Position numbers and translations under genes: made by a program
Notes under the pieces: model-generated
Database searches by the model: none
What the model was told of the DNA's origin: nothing
The model's input: only the letters and a program-made list of their open reading frames with translations
Shown here: positions 8,556-17,445 of the stretch, one piece after another
Layout: each line of letters starts with the position of its first letter
Numbering within the stretch: position 1 is the first letter of the stretch
Assembly: GCF_002259405.1 (NCBI RefSeq)
Contig: NZ_NPFW01000023.1
Span: forward strand, 62,001-126,000
Length of the DNA: 64,000 bases
Origin: Rhodococcus sp. 14-2483-1-2
GTDB lineage: Bacteria; Actinomycetota; Actinomycetes; Mycobacteriales; Mycobacteriaceae
Direction: 5' to 3'

Positions 8556-8954
8556 GTGACGCACGGTAACGGAGAAAAGAAAGGTTCTACGGTTGTGGCC
8601 AAACGAGTGACAACGCAATTGGTGGACGATATCGACGGGTCGGTCATCGACGACGGGTCGGGCGAGACGATCGAATTCGCGGTCAACGGTGTCGAATATT
8701 CCATCGACTTGAAAGCAAGGAACGCCACAGAGTTTCACAAAAAGCTCGACCACTACATCGAGAACGCAACGCGGGTCGGTGGTCGCGAGCGTAAGCCCTC
8801 CCCCGTTGCCGCGTCGACCGTTGGGGTACCGGCAAAGCGTGATCCGGACCAGACCCGGGCGGTTCGCCAGTGGGCATTCGATCAGGGGTACGAGATCAAC
8901 GAACGCGGCCGTATCCCCGCCCATATCGAAGAGGCATACAACTCCGCCCACTGA
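8556..8954 (+). CDS. lsr2: Lsr2-family nucleoid-associated protein
   Basis: DNA-bridging, AT-DNA-binding silencer of actinobacteria, a functional analogue of H-NS. The N-terminal dimerisation region reads AKRVTTQLVDDIDGS; the C-terminal DNA-binding domain reads RAVRQWAFDQGYEINERGRI with the RGR AT-minor-groove motif. A GTG at 8556 has an excellent ribosome site (GGAGG, 7 bases upstream). The family start aligns with GTG 8595, which would give 119 residues; I list the longer form. It is probably an accessory paralogue, since housekeeping lsr2 normally sits by lysS/clpC. Lsr2 paralogues often accompany acquired DNA. Confidence 0.85.
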   Translation: MTHGNGEKKGSTVVAKRVTTQLVDDIDGSVIDDGSGETIEFAVNGVEYSIDLKARNATEFHKKLDHYIENATRVGGRERKPSPVAASTVGVPAKRDPDQTRAVRQWAFDQGYEINERGRIPAHIEEAYNSAH

Positions 8955-9109
8955 TTACCGAGATGTCGGTCTCGACGACAGTGGTTGACTTACGCATGAT
9001 CGGGCGTCGGGCGCGCCCAAGTGACTCAGGCCTCGAGCTAGGTGAGTATCGAGCGTGAAGCCCGCCCAGTTGTGATGGCTCAAAACTCGGGTTGGAGTGG
9101 ACCGACCTC

Positions 9110-9826
9110 TTATGGCCGCACGTGAGCGGGCCGAGCGAGCCGACCGTCGAGTCCATGCAGCAGCGTGTCGAGTCCACGTTCGAGTTCTCGATCACCGTCG
9201 TAGTCGGTGACAATCGGCGGAAACGTCGACAGCAACGGAAACCGGTCGGCAGGAAACCTGCGCACCGCAATTCGGAGTCTGTCTGCGGTGTCTTCGGGCC
9301 GTTCCACTGTTTCTTGCGCTTCGCTGAGAATATGCCCACGCAGATACGACAGCAGCGACCGGTAGCTCGAGATCGCGTCCGATGCAGTGAATCCAGCGGT
9401 GGTGAGTAGCTCGAGGATGCCGTCTACAGGTGCGAGCGAGCTATGGGTGCCCAACCCGAGCGGGGTCGACGGCGGCCGGGTCGCCAACAATATCGCGGCG
9501 TGGGGGTGACGCAGGGCGAGTTCGCGGTACTGGCGAGCGAAGAGTCGGAGTTGGTACGTCCATTGCGGATCGGTGGTGACGACGCAGGGCAGGGAGGCGA
9601 GAACGTGGTCAGCGACGGCGTCGAGCAGTGCTTGCTTGGTCGACACGTAGCGGTAGACGGTCATCGGGTCCCGATCGATCGATGCCGCGAGGCCGCGGAT
9701 CGACAAGCTGTCGAGGCCGGCCCGGTCGATGATCGTTAAGGCTGCTGCAACGACGTGTTCCCGGTCGATCTTGTCCCTACCGGACGGGCGACATCGGCGT
9801 GATTGCGGCACTGGCACCCCTCCCAT
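9110..9826 (-). CDS. TetR-family transcriptional regulator
   Basis: 238 residues. An N-terminal TetR HTH (about 27-72; REHVVAAALTIIDRAGLDSL, RDPMTVYRYVSTKQALLDAV) is followed by a C-terminal ligand domain of the tetracycline-repressor type. No effector or target can be named: there is no obvious target gene divergent to it, and the region upstream of the start is empty. ATG 9826 follows GGTGATGA. Confidence 0.85.
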   Translation of the reverse strand: MGGVPVPQSRRCRPSGRDKIDREHVVAAALTIIDRAGLDSLSIRGLAASIDRDPMTVYRYVSTKQALLDAVADHVLASLPCVVTTDPQWTYQLRLFARQYRELALRHPHAAILLATRPPSTPLGLGTHSSLAPVDGILELLTTAGFTASDAISSYRSLLSYLRGHILSEAQETVERPEDTADRLRIAVRRFPADRFPLLSTFPPIVTDYDGDRELERGLDTLLHGLDGRLARPAHVRP

Positions 9827-10172
9827 TCATCACCGCCCGAACTCGTCGACTCGATTCGGCGCGTCCACAACAATCCCAACCGGCCAAAGCTACCTCACCG
9901 AATGCTGCAGGCCTGTGACCCTAGCCCGTTCTGTGGAGACCTGCGACTATGGACAAGCGTTCGAGTGCATTTCGTATCTTGCTGGAAGATTGCCAACCCC
10001 GCCCACCCATCGAGAGCGAATGCAGATAGGCGACGATGTCAGCGAGCCGCCCTAGGACGCAGCAGCATCGAGCCCACTGCTGTGTTCGCACTCACAAGCC
10101 TCTTCCATCGAACCAGGTATGGGGCGAAGGACCTCAGTCGCTCTATCCGACAGCGAACCCCCACACACCTGC
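9827..10172. other. Intergenic region without recognisable gene
   Basis: About 345 bases between the TetR start and the next small leftward ORF. It should contain the tetR promoter. I see no convincing coding frame, RNA gene or strong dyad. Confidence 0.4.
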
Positions 10173-10424
10173 TCACTCGCCGAATCGACGCGGGCGCTCC
10201 ACCGCGCGCAGGGAGTAGGCGATGAGCCGACCTCGGAGTTCAGGGTCGATTGCCCCGGCGCGGTCAGGTTTGCTCAGTCGGGCGAACAACCGACGCTTGT
10301 ATTCGCCCATGTCCAATCCGAATTCGACGAACACCTCTGCGGACGGGGCTCCCCCGAACGGCTCCCACGTCACCGCGAAGTCCACCAGCGCATCCCCCAA
10401 CTTCTGCATGGCCACCGCTGTCAC
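10173..10424 (-). CDS. Small hypothetical protein (83 aa)
   Basis: 83 residues (MTAVAMQKLGDALVDF...), helical with a basic C-terminus. Its ATG overlaps the stop codon of the upstream small ORF by 4 bases (ATGA), which favours a real two-gene operon. No family recognised. Confidence 0.5.
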   Translation of the reverse strand: MTAVAMQKLGDALVDFAVTWEPFGGAPSAEVFVEFGLDMGEYKRRLFARLSKPDRAGAIDPELRGRLIAYSLRAVERPRRFGE

Positions 10425-10666
10425 TGCGGCTTTCCGGCAGAGTCCTCGACGAGGTCATTGTCGTCGACAAACACAAGAACGCCCGTGTCGAGCGCGATCG
10501 CCCATCGGTGCGGTAGCGCCCACTCGCGTCCCATTTGGTCACCGGGGACCAGCGAATCTGCGAAGTCTTCGACGATCGACCCGCCGACCACGGTGCCGTC
10601 GCGGCGAACCTGGACCTTCTCACCAATAATGCGGCCAGCGTTTGTGTTACCTCGCGTTGCGGTCAT
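10421..10666 (-). CDS. Small hypothetical protein (81 aa)
   Basis: 81 residues from ATG 10666 (MTATRGNTNAGRIIGEKVQV), beta-rich and acidic at the end. Coupled by ATGA to the following 83-residue ORF. The frame runs further upstream to 10840, but that part reads like random sequence. Function unknown. Confidence 0.48.
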   Translation of the reverse strand: MTATRGNTNAGRIIGEKVQVRRDGTVVGGSIVEDFADSLVPGDQMGREWALPHRWAIALDTGVLVFVDDNDLVEDSAGKPQ

Positions 10667-11830
10667 GACGGTATTGAAACAGATTCTCGACTCCCGCGAG
10701 GTGCGTACAAGCGGCACACTCAACACCATTGCGTGGCAATCACATCCGCTGCGTAACACTGCGTATTCAGACGTAATGCGCACGCACCTGCGCCTCCGCC
10801 CACCTGCCCATAAAAGGCAAGCGCCAATCTTCGCACCCACCCGATGGTAGCTGCGACATCGAAAAATTCAGGTGCACACTACTTCTGGTCGGGCTTGCCG
10901 ACGATAGCCGCCAAGAACTCCCCCGCGAGCAGCAGCAGGACCACGCGGTCCGTGCGTTCGCTACTCGACAGATTGGACCAAATGAGCACTTGAACGGCTA
11001 CGCCGAGCAAGATAGAGGCCAAGAACGCTGCTGCGATAGCCGATTCTACGCATGTCGTGAGCCTATCGAAGGGCTTGCATCCGGACTCAAAACATCAGGT
11101 ACGTTCAGCGAGTCCGATGCAGATTTCGCTGCCAGACGCACCGCCGACTCAACTCGGTAGCCGCACTTGCGGCGTGGGAGTGTCTGAATAACGGTGGATC
11201 CGGTCCTTGGTTCGACACGCCGAGCTGAGCTTGGCGGGGTCCCTGTTCGGGTCCCCGACACCGCGCCAGGACAGGGCGTGGGCGACGGTGACCGGCAGCG
11301 GCATGACGTGGGCTCGGTAGCGGCCATGCCGGGTCGAGACGTTCACAGGCAAGTGCTTGGTGAGTTCCCTGCATCCGGACCTTGGGTCCGACCGAGCGGT
11401 ACGGTGCCTGGGTGGCACCTTCGCCATCACCGCTCGGGCCACGAGTTCCTGATTGTCACGACGAACACGGGGTGGGGACTTGTAGTTGGCCAGATTCAAG
11501 GCCCCGATTTGAACTGCGCTGCAAGTGCCCTGTTTGTCTTGTCGACCTGTTGTATGAAAACTCGAATCGTCCCAGCTCAAAGGGCACTTTCTTCAGTTCG
11601 ACATCCCGCTACCTCGCAGGTTCATCATGGATCGAGGCTAAGGGTTTCTGTAGGGGTGGGTAGGTAAGCCCCTATTTTCGGACGTCCGTGGAGCCGGTAG
11701 CTTCATGACACCGACAGTGGCGTCGCGCAGCATTTCCTCGTCGTACCGGTCTTTACGCGAACGGCTTTCAACTTCGATACATATTCCGACGCGTGCGCGT
11801 GACGCGTCCGTCAAACCAAGGATGCCCCTC
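10667..11830. other. Long region without an intact gene, with a membrane-protein remnant
   Basis: About 1.16 kb with no convincing complete gene. On the minus strand, an open frame ending at TAG 10879-10881 and open back to 11094 encodes two hydrophobic helices (AIAAAFLASILLGVAVQVLI, VVLLLLAGEFLAAIVG) but has no ordinary start codon, so it looks like a truncated membrane protein. Several overlapping frames at 11149-11667 on both strands read like non-coding or decayed DNA. Confidence 0.45.
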
Positions 11831-13330
11831 ATGGCACGAACTCGTTCGGACTTTCTGGTCCTCGGATCGGGAACCGCAGGCTCCATCATCACCCGCCGAC
11901 TGCTCGACGCCGGCCACACAGTGACGCTGGTCGAGGCGGGTGGACTCGATTCCAACCCTGCCATCCACGACCTCTCGCGGGTCGGCGAACTGTGGCTCGG
12001 GCCGGAAGACTGGGGCTACTTCTCGACTCCGCAGCCGCGTGCTCTTGGCCGCCGGTTGCACGTGCCGCGCGGTAAGGTAGTCGGTGGATCCAACCAGCTC
12101 AACGGGACGATCTGGGTGCACGGAAATCCATGGGACTACGACCAGTGGGCGGCGGCCGGTAACCCCGGCTGGGGGTGGGAGTCCGTCGCACCGATATTCG
12201 ATCGACTGGAACACAACGCCTCCGACGGCTTGCTCGACGTCGTCGAGCCACCTCTGTCACCTATTCAACAGTCGATCCTCGACGCGGCCGTCGCGTGGGG
12301 GATGCCGCACAACACCGACTACAACCACGGCGGCCAAGAGGGCGTCTCGGCGATGAAGTTGAATCTGGCTGCGGGGAAGAGACTTTCGACGTGGGCAGCT
12401 TACCTGCGTCCCGTTCTCGATCACCCGAACCTTACTCTCGCACTTGGCTCCACGATCGATTCGCTGATCGTGGCCGACGGTGCTGCCATCGGCGTACGCG
12501 TCATCGTCGACTCCGAGACCCAGGAGCTCTTCGCCGATACTGTCGTATTGTCCGGCGGCGCAGTGGGATCGCCGGCAATTCTGTTGCGCAGCGGCATCGG
12601 ACCGGGCGCTGAATTGAAAAGGCTGGGTATCGATGTCGTCGTCGACTCCCCCGGTGTAGGGAAGAACCTGCAGGACCACTTCCTCGTCCCCGTTGTCTTC
12701 GGCACCACCCGACCCATCGATCCACCGACACCGTTCCACCCCGTCACACAGACGCATTGGTTCTGGAAGAGCGACCCATCGCTGCCGGTACCGGACACCC
12801 AGCCGATCAACTTCAGTGTCCCGATGTACTACGACGAGGGTATGACCGGACCGCCATCGGGATTCACCCTGCACGCCGGTCTCATTCGACCGCACAGCAC
12901 CGGAAGCGTCACATTGACCTCGACGGACCCGACCGAGCACCCCAGCATCGACTTTAACCTGTTCGACGACCCACGAGATATTGCCGCATTGGTCTATTCG
13001 GTGCGCCAGTGTCGGGAGGTCGGACGGCAGGCACCCCTCGACCTGGAGTGGGGTGCATATGACGCGCTCCCCGGGACCGAGGTGCCCGACGAAGACGAGG
13101 CCGTGGCTGCGTGGGTTCGACGCGCCGTCAATACCTACCACCATCAAGTGGGCACCTGCCGAATGGGAACGGACGACCATGCCGTCGTCGCCCCTGACCT
13201 TCGACTACACGGACTGGACAGCTTGTACGTCGCCGACGCGTCGGTGATGCCCTCGGTGACCACCGGCAACACCAATGCCCCCACCGCCATGATCGCCGAG
13301 CGGGCAGCGGAGTTCATCATGTCGGTCTGA
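11831..13330 (+). CDS. GMC-family FAD-dependent oxidoreductase
   Basis: 499-residue flavoprotein of the glucose-methanol-choline family that oxidises an alcohol, substrate unknown. FAD-binding LGSGTAGS is at residues 11-18, GMC signature 1 (GKVVGGSNQLNG) at 81-92 and signature 2 (GAVGSPAILLRSGIGPG) near 255. The active-site HH pair is at 437-438 (TYHHQVGTCRMG) with Asn480/482 (TGNTNAP). ATG 11831 has AAGGA 8 bases upstream; the frame extends upstream without support. Closest in style to choline dehydrogenase-like enzymes. It precedes a dead amino-acid permease, which may once have imported its substrate. Confidence 0.88.
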   Translation: MARTRSDFLVLGSGTAGSIITRRLLDAGHTVTLVEAGGLDSNPAIHDLSRVGELWLGPEDWGYFSTPQPRALGRRLHVPRGKVVGGSNQLNGTIWVHGNPWDYDQWAAAGNPGWGWESVAPIFDRLEHNASDGLLDVVEPPLSPIQQSILDAAVAWGMPHNTDYNHGGQEGVSAMKLNLAAGKRLSTWAAYLRPVLDHPNLTLALGSTIDSLIVADGAAIGVRVIVDSETQELFADTVVLSGGAVGSPAILLRSGIGPGAELKRLGIDVVVDSPGVGKNLQDHFLVPVVFGTTRPIDPPTPFHPVTQTHWFWKSDPSLPVPDTQPINFSVPMYYDEGMTGPPSGFTLHAGLIRPHSTGSVTLTSTDPTEHPSIDFNLFDDPRDIAALVYSVRQCREVGRQAPLDLEWGAYDALPGTEVPDEDEAVAAWVRRAVNTYHHQVGTCRMGTDDHAVVAPDLRLHGLDSLYVADASVMPSVTTGNTNAPTAMIAERAAEFIMSV

Positions 13331-13489
13331 ACCTCGCCGAAGTGTAGAGAGCTGCTCCGCTTTCGGTGGCCGGTCCGTCGAGCCCAACGGACCGGCGACG
13401 CCGCATCTCACGACGGTGGAGCGAACCTGGTACGCACTGCGGCGGCCACCGGACACAGACCACACTCTCGCAGAGCCTGGCGTGGACTA

Positions 13490-14620
13490 AATACTCGATT
13501 GGGACTCGGTGCGGCAGCGCTGTCCGTTTTCGCCTACGCCGCCATTCAGGCGGGGATATACGGTCTGGGCCAACGCGATCGACTCACTGGTCGTTCAGTA
13601 CGGCGACCCCGATTTGCCTTGGGGGGGTGTGTGGGCGTTTGCGCTGATCGCCTGCGTCGGGTTGGTGGGGTATCGAAACACCGATGTCGGAACAAAAGCG
13701 CTCGGGTGCCTGCTAGTGCTCGAAGTCATTGCAATCGTGGCACTCTCGGCTGCAGTGTTCATCAGGGGCGGGGCACACGGTGTCGACTACGAGTTGTTCA
13801 CACCGGACGCGTTCTTGTCGGCCTCCCCCGGCATCGCGATGATGTTCGCCGTCGGATTCGAGGCAACCGCAATCTACTGAGAAGAGGCGCGCGACGCCAA
13901 ACGAACCGTTCCGATCGCAACAAACGTTGCCGTCATATCGATCGGGGCCCCTTACACCGTCTGCAACTGGGCGTTGGTGCTGGCCTACGGTAGCGACCGG
14001 ATAGCCGCTGCCGAAGACACAGCCAACCTGACATTTGCCGCAGTGGCAGTCTACCTGTCACCTACGGCCGCAGACGTCATCGCGATCACGCAGGTAGCGA
14101 ACTTGTTCGCCGCCGTGCTCGCCTTCAACTCGGCCATCTCTCGATACGTGTTCGCCCTGGCACGTTCGGGTTATGCCCCGTCGCGCTTCGCGGCGGTACA
14201 TCCCACGCATGGCTCACCGCACCGGGGATCCATTCTGCAGACGGCATCCGCAGTAGTCCTCGTCGTCATCTTCGCGATTGTCGGAGCAGACCCCGTACTA
14301 CAGCTGTTCACCTAGATGTCCGGGATCGCGATCGTCGCGATCCTTGCCGTGATAGTTCTGACAAGCTTCGCCATCGTGGTGTTCTTCCGACGTACCGACG
14401 TCAATTCGCGGTTGTGGAACACCCGGGTCGCCCCCGTACTGGGCAGCGTTGGCCTCATTGCGATCACGGTGCTTGTCCTGGACAATTTCACCGCTCTCAT
14501 TGGCGGCTCTGCGGGTGGTCGCCACCACGTTCCTCGTAATGCTCTGTCTCGTGTTCGTCGCAGGCGTGATCGGTGGCCTTGTCATCGACAACAAGCGCAC
14601 AGGCATCCTCACTCGATCGC
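13490..14620 (+). pseudogene. APC-family amino-acid permease, degraded
   Basis: Remnant of an amino-acid/polyamine permease with membrane helices in three frames. The first helix (GLGAAALSVFAYAAIQAGIY) is in a different frame from the main body (from about 13560). The main body has two in-frame stops: TGA at 13878 after FEATAIY, and TAG at 14313 after LQLFT, where homologues usually have Trp. Near 14510 the frame shifts again into ATTFLVMLCLVFVAGVIGGL. The N-terminus is missing. The downstream end lies next to the convergent flavin reductase. Confidence 0.85.
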
Positions 14621-14708
14621 GACGACACAACTCCTTGAGCCTCGATCGACACCCGATTGTGGCGAGCTCGGGCCACCGAGGATTGTCGGTGGTGCTTCTG
14701 CGTCGAGG

Positions 14709-15932
14709 TCAGCTATCGACTGCGACGTCGGAGAGCGCGTCGCCCCTGCCGGCCGCTTCCGGATCCGTTTCGAGCATTGCAGCCACAGCTCTGGCACTCT
14801 CGATCCAGTCAGCAACCAGACGTCCCTGCACGTTTTGCGGTACCTGAGCGAGCCGAAGAGTCAGGGTGTGGCGACCGGCCGGATCGCGGACGGGCAGCAC
14901 GATCGACCCGACGTTGTAAGTGCCCTGCTCGAACAGCACCTGTGGACGGTAGTCGACGGAGGTACGGCCGATCTGTGCACGAATCTCGCGTTCCTGTCTC
15001 GGCGTCAGGCGGCCGGATTCGTATTTTTTGGTGGCCTGACGCATCTCCGTGTACGCCGCGGAGCCCTCGGAGGGAAGGAATGAGATCCCGTACCCGTGTT
15101 CGCGGATGAAGTCGAGCCGGTTCCTGTGAACCTGCGTGTCCTTCTCGTCACCCTTCAGCTTGTCGATCCAGCGATTCTGCTCGGCTTCCGGGAGAGCGAA
15201 GACGTACGAGTCACCGATCGGCGGGACGATCGGTATCCGCTGCGCCAGACCAGCATCGCGATCGACGCCCGGTGCTGTCGCAGAGAGCACCGTGGCCATC
15301 TCGTCGGCACTGACCGCAGTCAAAACCGATACTTCGCAACCGATCTCGGCGGCGAGGGCTTCGACCTCGGAGCGTGCAGCGTGGGCGGCGTGAATGGCCG
15401 GGAGAATTTCGTGGTCCATCCGGGCGAGTAACGAAGTACAGACGAAGCTGCCGTAGCCGCCCTGGAAGAAGATCAGCGGGGATACCGGGTTCGTGATCGC
15501 CATGTCCTGAACCTCGCAGAGCACGATCCAATGATCGCCGGCGTCGACGGTCTTCCATATCTCGGTATCGATCCATCCGATCGCGTCGGTGAGAACCGGG
15601 CTTCCTTGTGGCGATGGGTACCAATCGATTCCGTCGAATTTGTTCTCCCAGCGCTGGGCGATCGACATCACCTCGCGTTCCTGATCGCCGCCGACGATGT
15701 TAATGCACAGCGAAGAACACTCCTCCATCTTCGTGAAGGTGCGCGAGGTCTTCATGGGCATGAAAGACACCAGCGGTGGATCCAGCGAAACGGAACTGAA
15801 TGTGCCGACCACGAGCGCAAGCAATTCGCCCGTGGGATGGACACCGGTCACCACCGCGACTCCCGTCGGGTAGTGCCCCGTCACTTCTCGAAACGTTCTC
15901 TGCGCATCCTCTATTGCCACTGCGTTGGGCAT
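14709..15932 (-). CDS. Flavin reductase fused to IclR-like effector domain
   Basis: 407 residues. Residues about 10-165 are a flavin-reductase-like FMN/FAD split barrel (FREVTGHYPTGVAVVTG, TFSSVSLDPPLVSFMP, NIVGGDQEREV). The C-terminal half resembles the effector-binding domain of IclR regulators (RLDFIREHGYGISFLPSEGS, IVLPVRDPAG) but no HTH is present. Such reductases supply reduced flavin to two-component aromatic monooxygenases; the IclR-like part may sense the aromatic substrate. ATG 15932 has an AGGAG ribosome site 7 bases upstream. No oxygenase component lies nearby; the adjacent genes are catA/catC remnants. Confidence 0.8.
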   Translation of the reverse strand: MPNAVAIEDAQRTFREVTGHYPTGVAVVTGVHPTGELLALVVGTFSSVSLDPPLVSFMPMKTSRTFTKMEECSSLCINIVGGDQEREVMSIAQRWENKFDGIDWYPSPQGSPVLTDAIGWIDTEIWKTVDAGDHWIVLCEVQDMAITNPVSPLIFFQGGYGSFVCTSLLARMDHEILPAIHAAHAARSEVEALAAEIGCEVSVLTAVSADEMATVLSATAPGVDRDAGLAQRIPIVPPIGDSYVFALPEAEQNRWIDKLKGDEKDTQVHRNRLDFIREHGYGISFLPSEGSAAYTEMRQATKKYESGRLTPRQEREIRAQIGRTSVDYRPQVLFEQGTYNVGSIVLPVRDPAGRHTLTLRLAQVPQNVQGRLVADWIESARAVAAMLETDPEAAGRGDALSDVAVDS

Positions 15933-15959
15933 GTCGATCTCCTGAGCATTCTCGACGGA

Positions 15960-16100
15960 TAACCGAATTGGTATGACTCCAAATCCTCCAGAGCGCCGAC
16001 AAGGGCATCGACGAGGGCCGACGGCCGGTCTCGGCACCAGGCCAACGCCAGATCGATGGTGCTCGCGCCGGCGATGTCGCGGAACACGACGCCGTCTGCT
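15960..16100 (-). pseudogene. C-terminal fragment of a LysR-type regulator
   Basis: About 45 codons on the minus strand ending at TAA (15960-15962) read DGVVFRDIAGASTIDLALAW, then RDRPSALVDALVGALEDLE. This matches the end of the LysR effector domain. The rest of the gene is gone; the frame stops making sense where catA similarity begins on the other strand, near 16100. It is probably the remains of a regulator that was divergent from a catechol operon. Confidence 0.72.
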
Positions 16101-16827
16101 CGCCCGCCAGGTGCTGTCTGCTGTCCACGACACCATCCGTGAGCACAATGTCACCTACGACGAGTACAACGCCCTCAAGGCGTGGCTGATCAACGTCGGT
16201 CAGACCGGCGAGTGGCCGCTCTTCCTCGACGTCTGGGTGGAGCACGTCGTCGAAGAAGTTGCAGGCGAAGCACGCGAGGGAAGCAAGGGCACCATCGAAG
16301 GCCCGTACTACGTTCCGGGCGCACCGGAGTTGGGTTCGGCCGCCATCCTGCCCACCCGCGACGGTGAGCTCGGCACCCCGCTGCTGTTCCAGGGTCAGGT
16401 GAGGGCGGTGGACGGTACGCCGCTCGCGCACTCGGTCATCGAGATCTGGCATGCCGACGCCGATGGCTTCTACTCGCAGTTCGCGCCCGGAATCCCGGAG
16501 TGGAATCTGCGCGGCACGGTGACCACGGACGATCAGGGTCAGTTCTGGATTCACACCATGAAGCCTGCGCCGTATCAGATCCCGACCGACGGTGCCTGCG
16601 GCAATCTCATCTCCGCCGCCGGCTGGCACCCGTGGCGTCCGGCGCACCTGCACCTCAAGGTTGCGGCCGATGGCTACCAGCAGATCACCACTCAGCTCTA
16701 CTTCCCCGGTGATGCACACAACGACGACGACGTTGCCGACGCCGTCAAGCCGGAGCTCATCCTCGACCCCCGGGAGGTCGACGGTGGCCAAGAGGTGACC
16801 TACGACTTCGTACTCGACAAGGGCTGA
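16096..16827 (+). pseudogene. catA: Catechol 1,2-dioxygenase, 5'-truncated
   Basis: Intradiol ring-cleavage dioxygenase converting catechol to cis,cis-muconate. The conserved body is intact from QVLSAVHDTIREHNVTYDEY onward, including EGPYYVPGAPE, WHADADGFYSQF, RGTVTTDDQG and HPWRPAHLHLKV. The Fe(III) Tyr (EGPYY, PAPYQ) and His (WRPAHLHL) ligands are visible. The first ~45 residues of the family are absent, replaced by antisense LysR sequence. The frame stays open upstream to an ATG at 15973, but that portion is chimeric and has no ribosome site. Probably inactive, though translation of a chimera cannot be excluded. Confidence 0.82.
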
Positions 16828-16832
16828 GACAC

Positions 16833-17138
16833 ATGCTCTTTGCCGTGAAGATGGATGTCGCGCTGCCGCAGGATCTCGACGCGGACGTACGAACCGACAC
16901 TCTCGCACGAGAGAAGGCGTACTCGCAGCAGCTGCAGCGCGACGGTGAATGGGTGAGTATCTGGCGCATCGTCGGCCAGTACTCCAACCTCAGCATCTTC
17001 GACGTGCGCGACAACGAGCGACTCCACGAGATCCTGTGGAATCTACCGCTGTTCCCGTACATGTGCATCGACGTGAGCCCGCTGGCCCAGCACCCGTCGG
17101 ACATTTCTGCGGAGTGGAAGAAGGGCCCGCACGAGTAA
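16833..17138 (+). CDS. catC: Muconolactone delta-isomerase
   Basis: 101-residue enzyme that converts muconolactone to 3-oxoadipate enol-lactone in the catechol branch of the beta-ketoadipate pathway; it forms large oligomers. The hallmark start LFAVKMDVALP, the REKAYSQQLQRDGEW region and the LPLFPYMCIDVSPLAQHPSD segment are all present, at full family length. ATG lies 5 bases after the catA stop. The middle gene, catB (muconate cycloisomerase), is missing from its usual place in the set, so catC is a stranded survivor of a broken operon. Confidence 0.93.
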   Translation: MLFAVKMDVALPQDLDADVRTDTLAREKAYSQQLQRDGEWVSIWRIVGQYSNLSIFDVRDNERLHEILWNLPLFPYMCIDVSPLAQHPSDISAEWKKGPHE

Positions 17139-17445
17139 CTGTGGACGGGGGATTCCGACTCGGGCCGAGAGCTAACCAACGCCCTGCACCGTCCGGCTGA
17201 GCACTCGACGGTGCAGGAACCCGACTGATTCAACGCCGGTGCCGTATCCGCATTGGTTGACTGCTGACGGCCGGACACTTCGATGTTGCACAGGATGCCT
17301 CGTGCGCCGCTACTGAGATATCCTCTGCCGCCATTGATGCACCCAGCCGTACCTGCCACCGCCGGTACGAATATCGACACACGTAGCCACCCAGCACGAA
17401 ACGCCCGCTCCGAAAGCTGGAGCGGGGGCTTCCACTACTTCGGCC
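17139..17445. other. Intergenic region between convergent catC and mmsA
   Basis: About 307 bases with no coding frame I trust. It contains a GC-rich hairpin near 17403-17426 that can terminate both sides. Confidence 0.5.
17403..17426. terminator. Probable bidirectional terminator after mmsA/catC
   Basis: CCCGCTCC (17404-17411) pairs with GGAGCGGG (17419-17426) around a 7-base loop. It lies 20 bases past the mmsA stop on the minus strand, followed there by a short T-rich run. It serves the leftward iol operon and possibly catC. Confidence 0.6.

Noticed and set aside
11149..11667. Overlapping frames on both strands that might be a transposase remnant
   Set aside because: I could not match any transposase motif or find terminal repeats.
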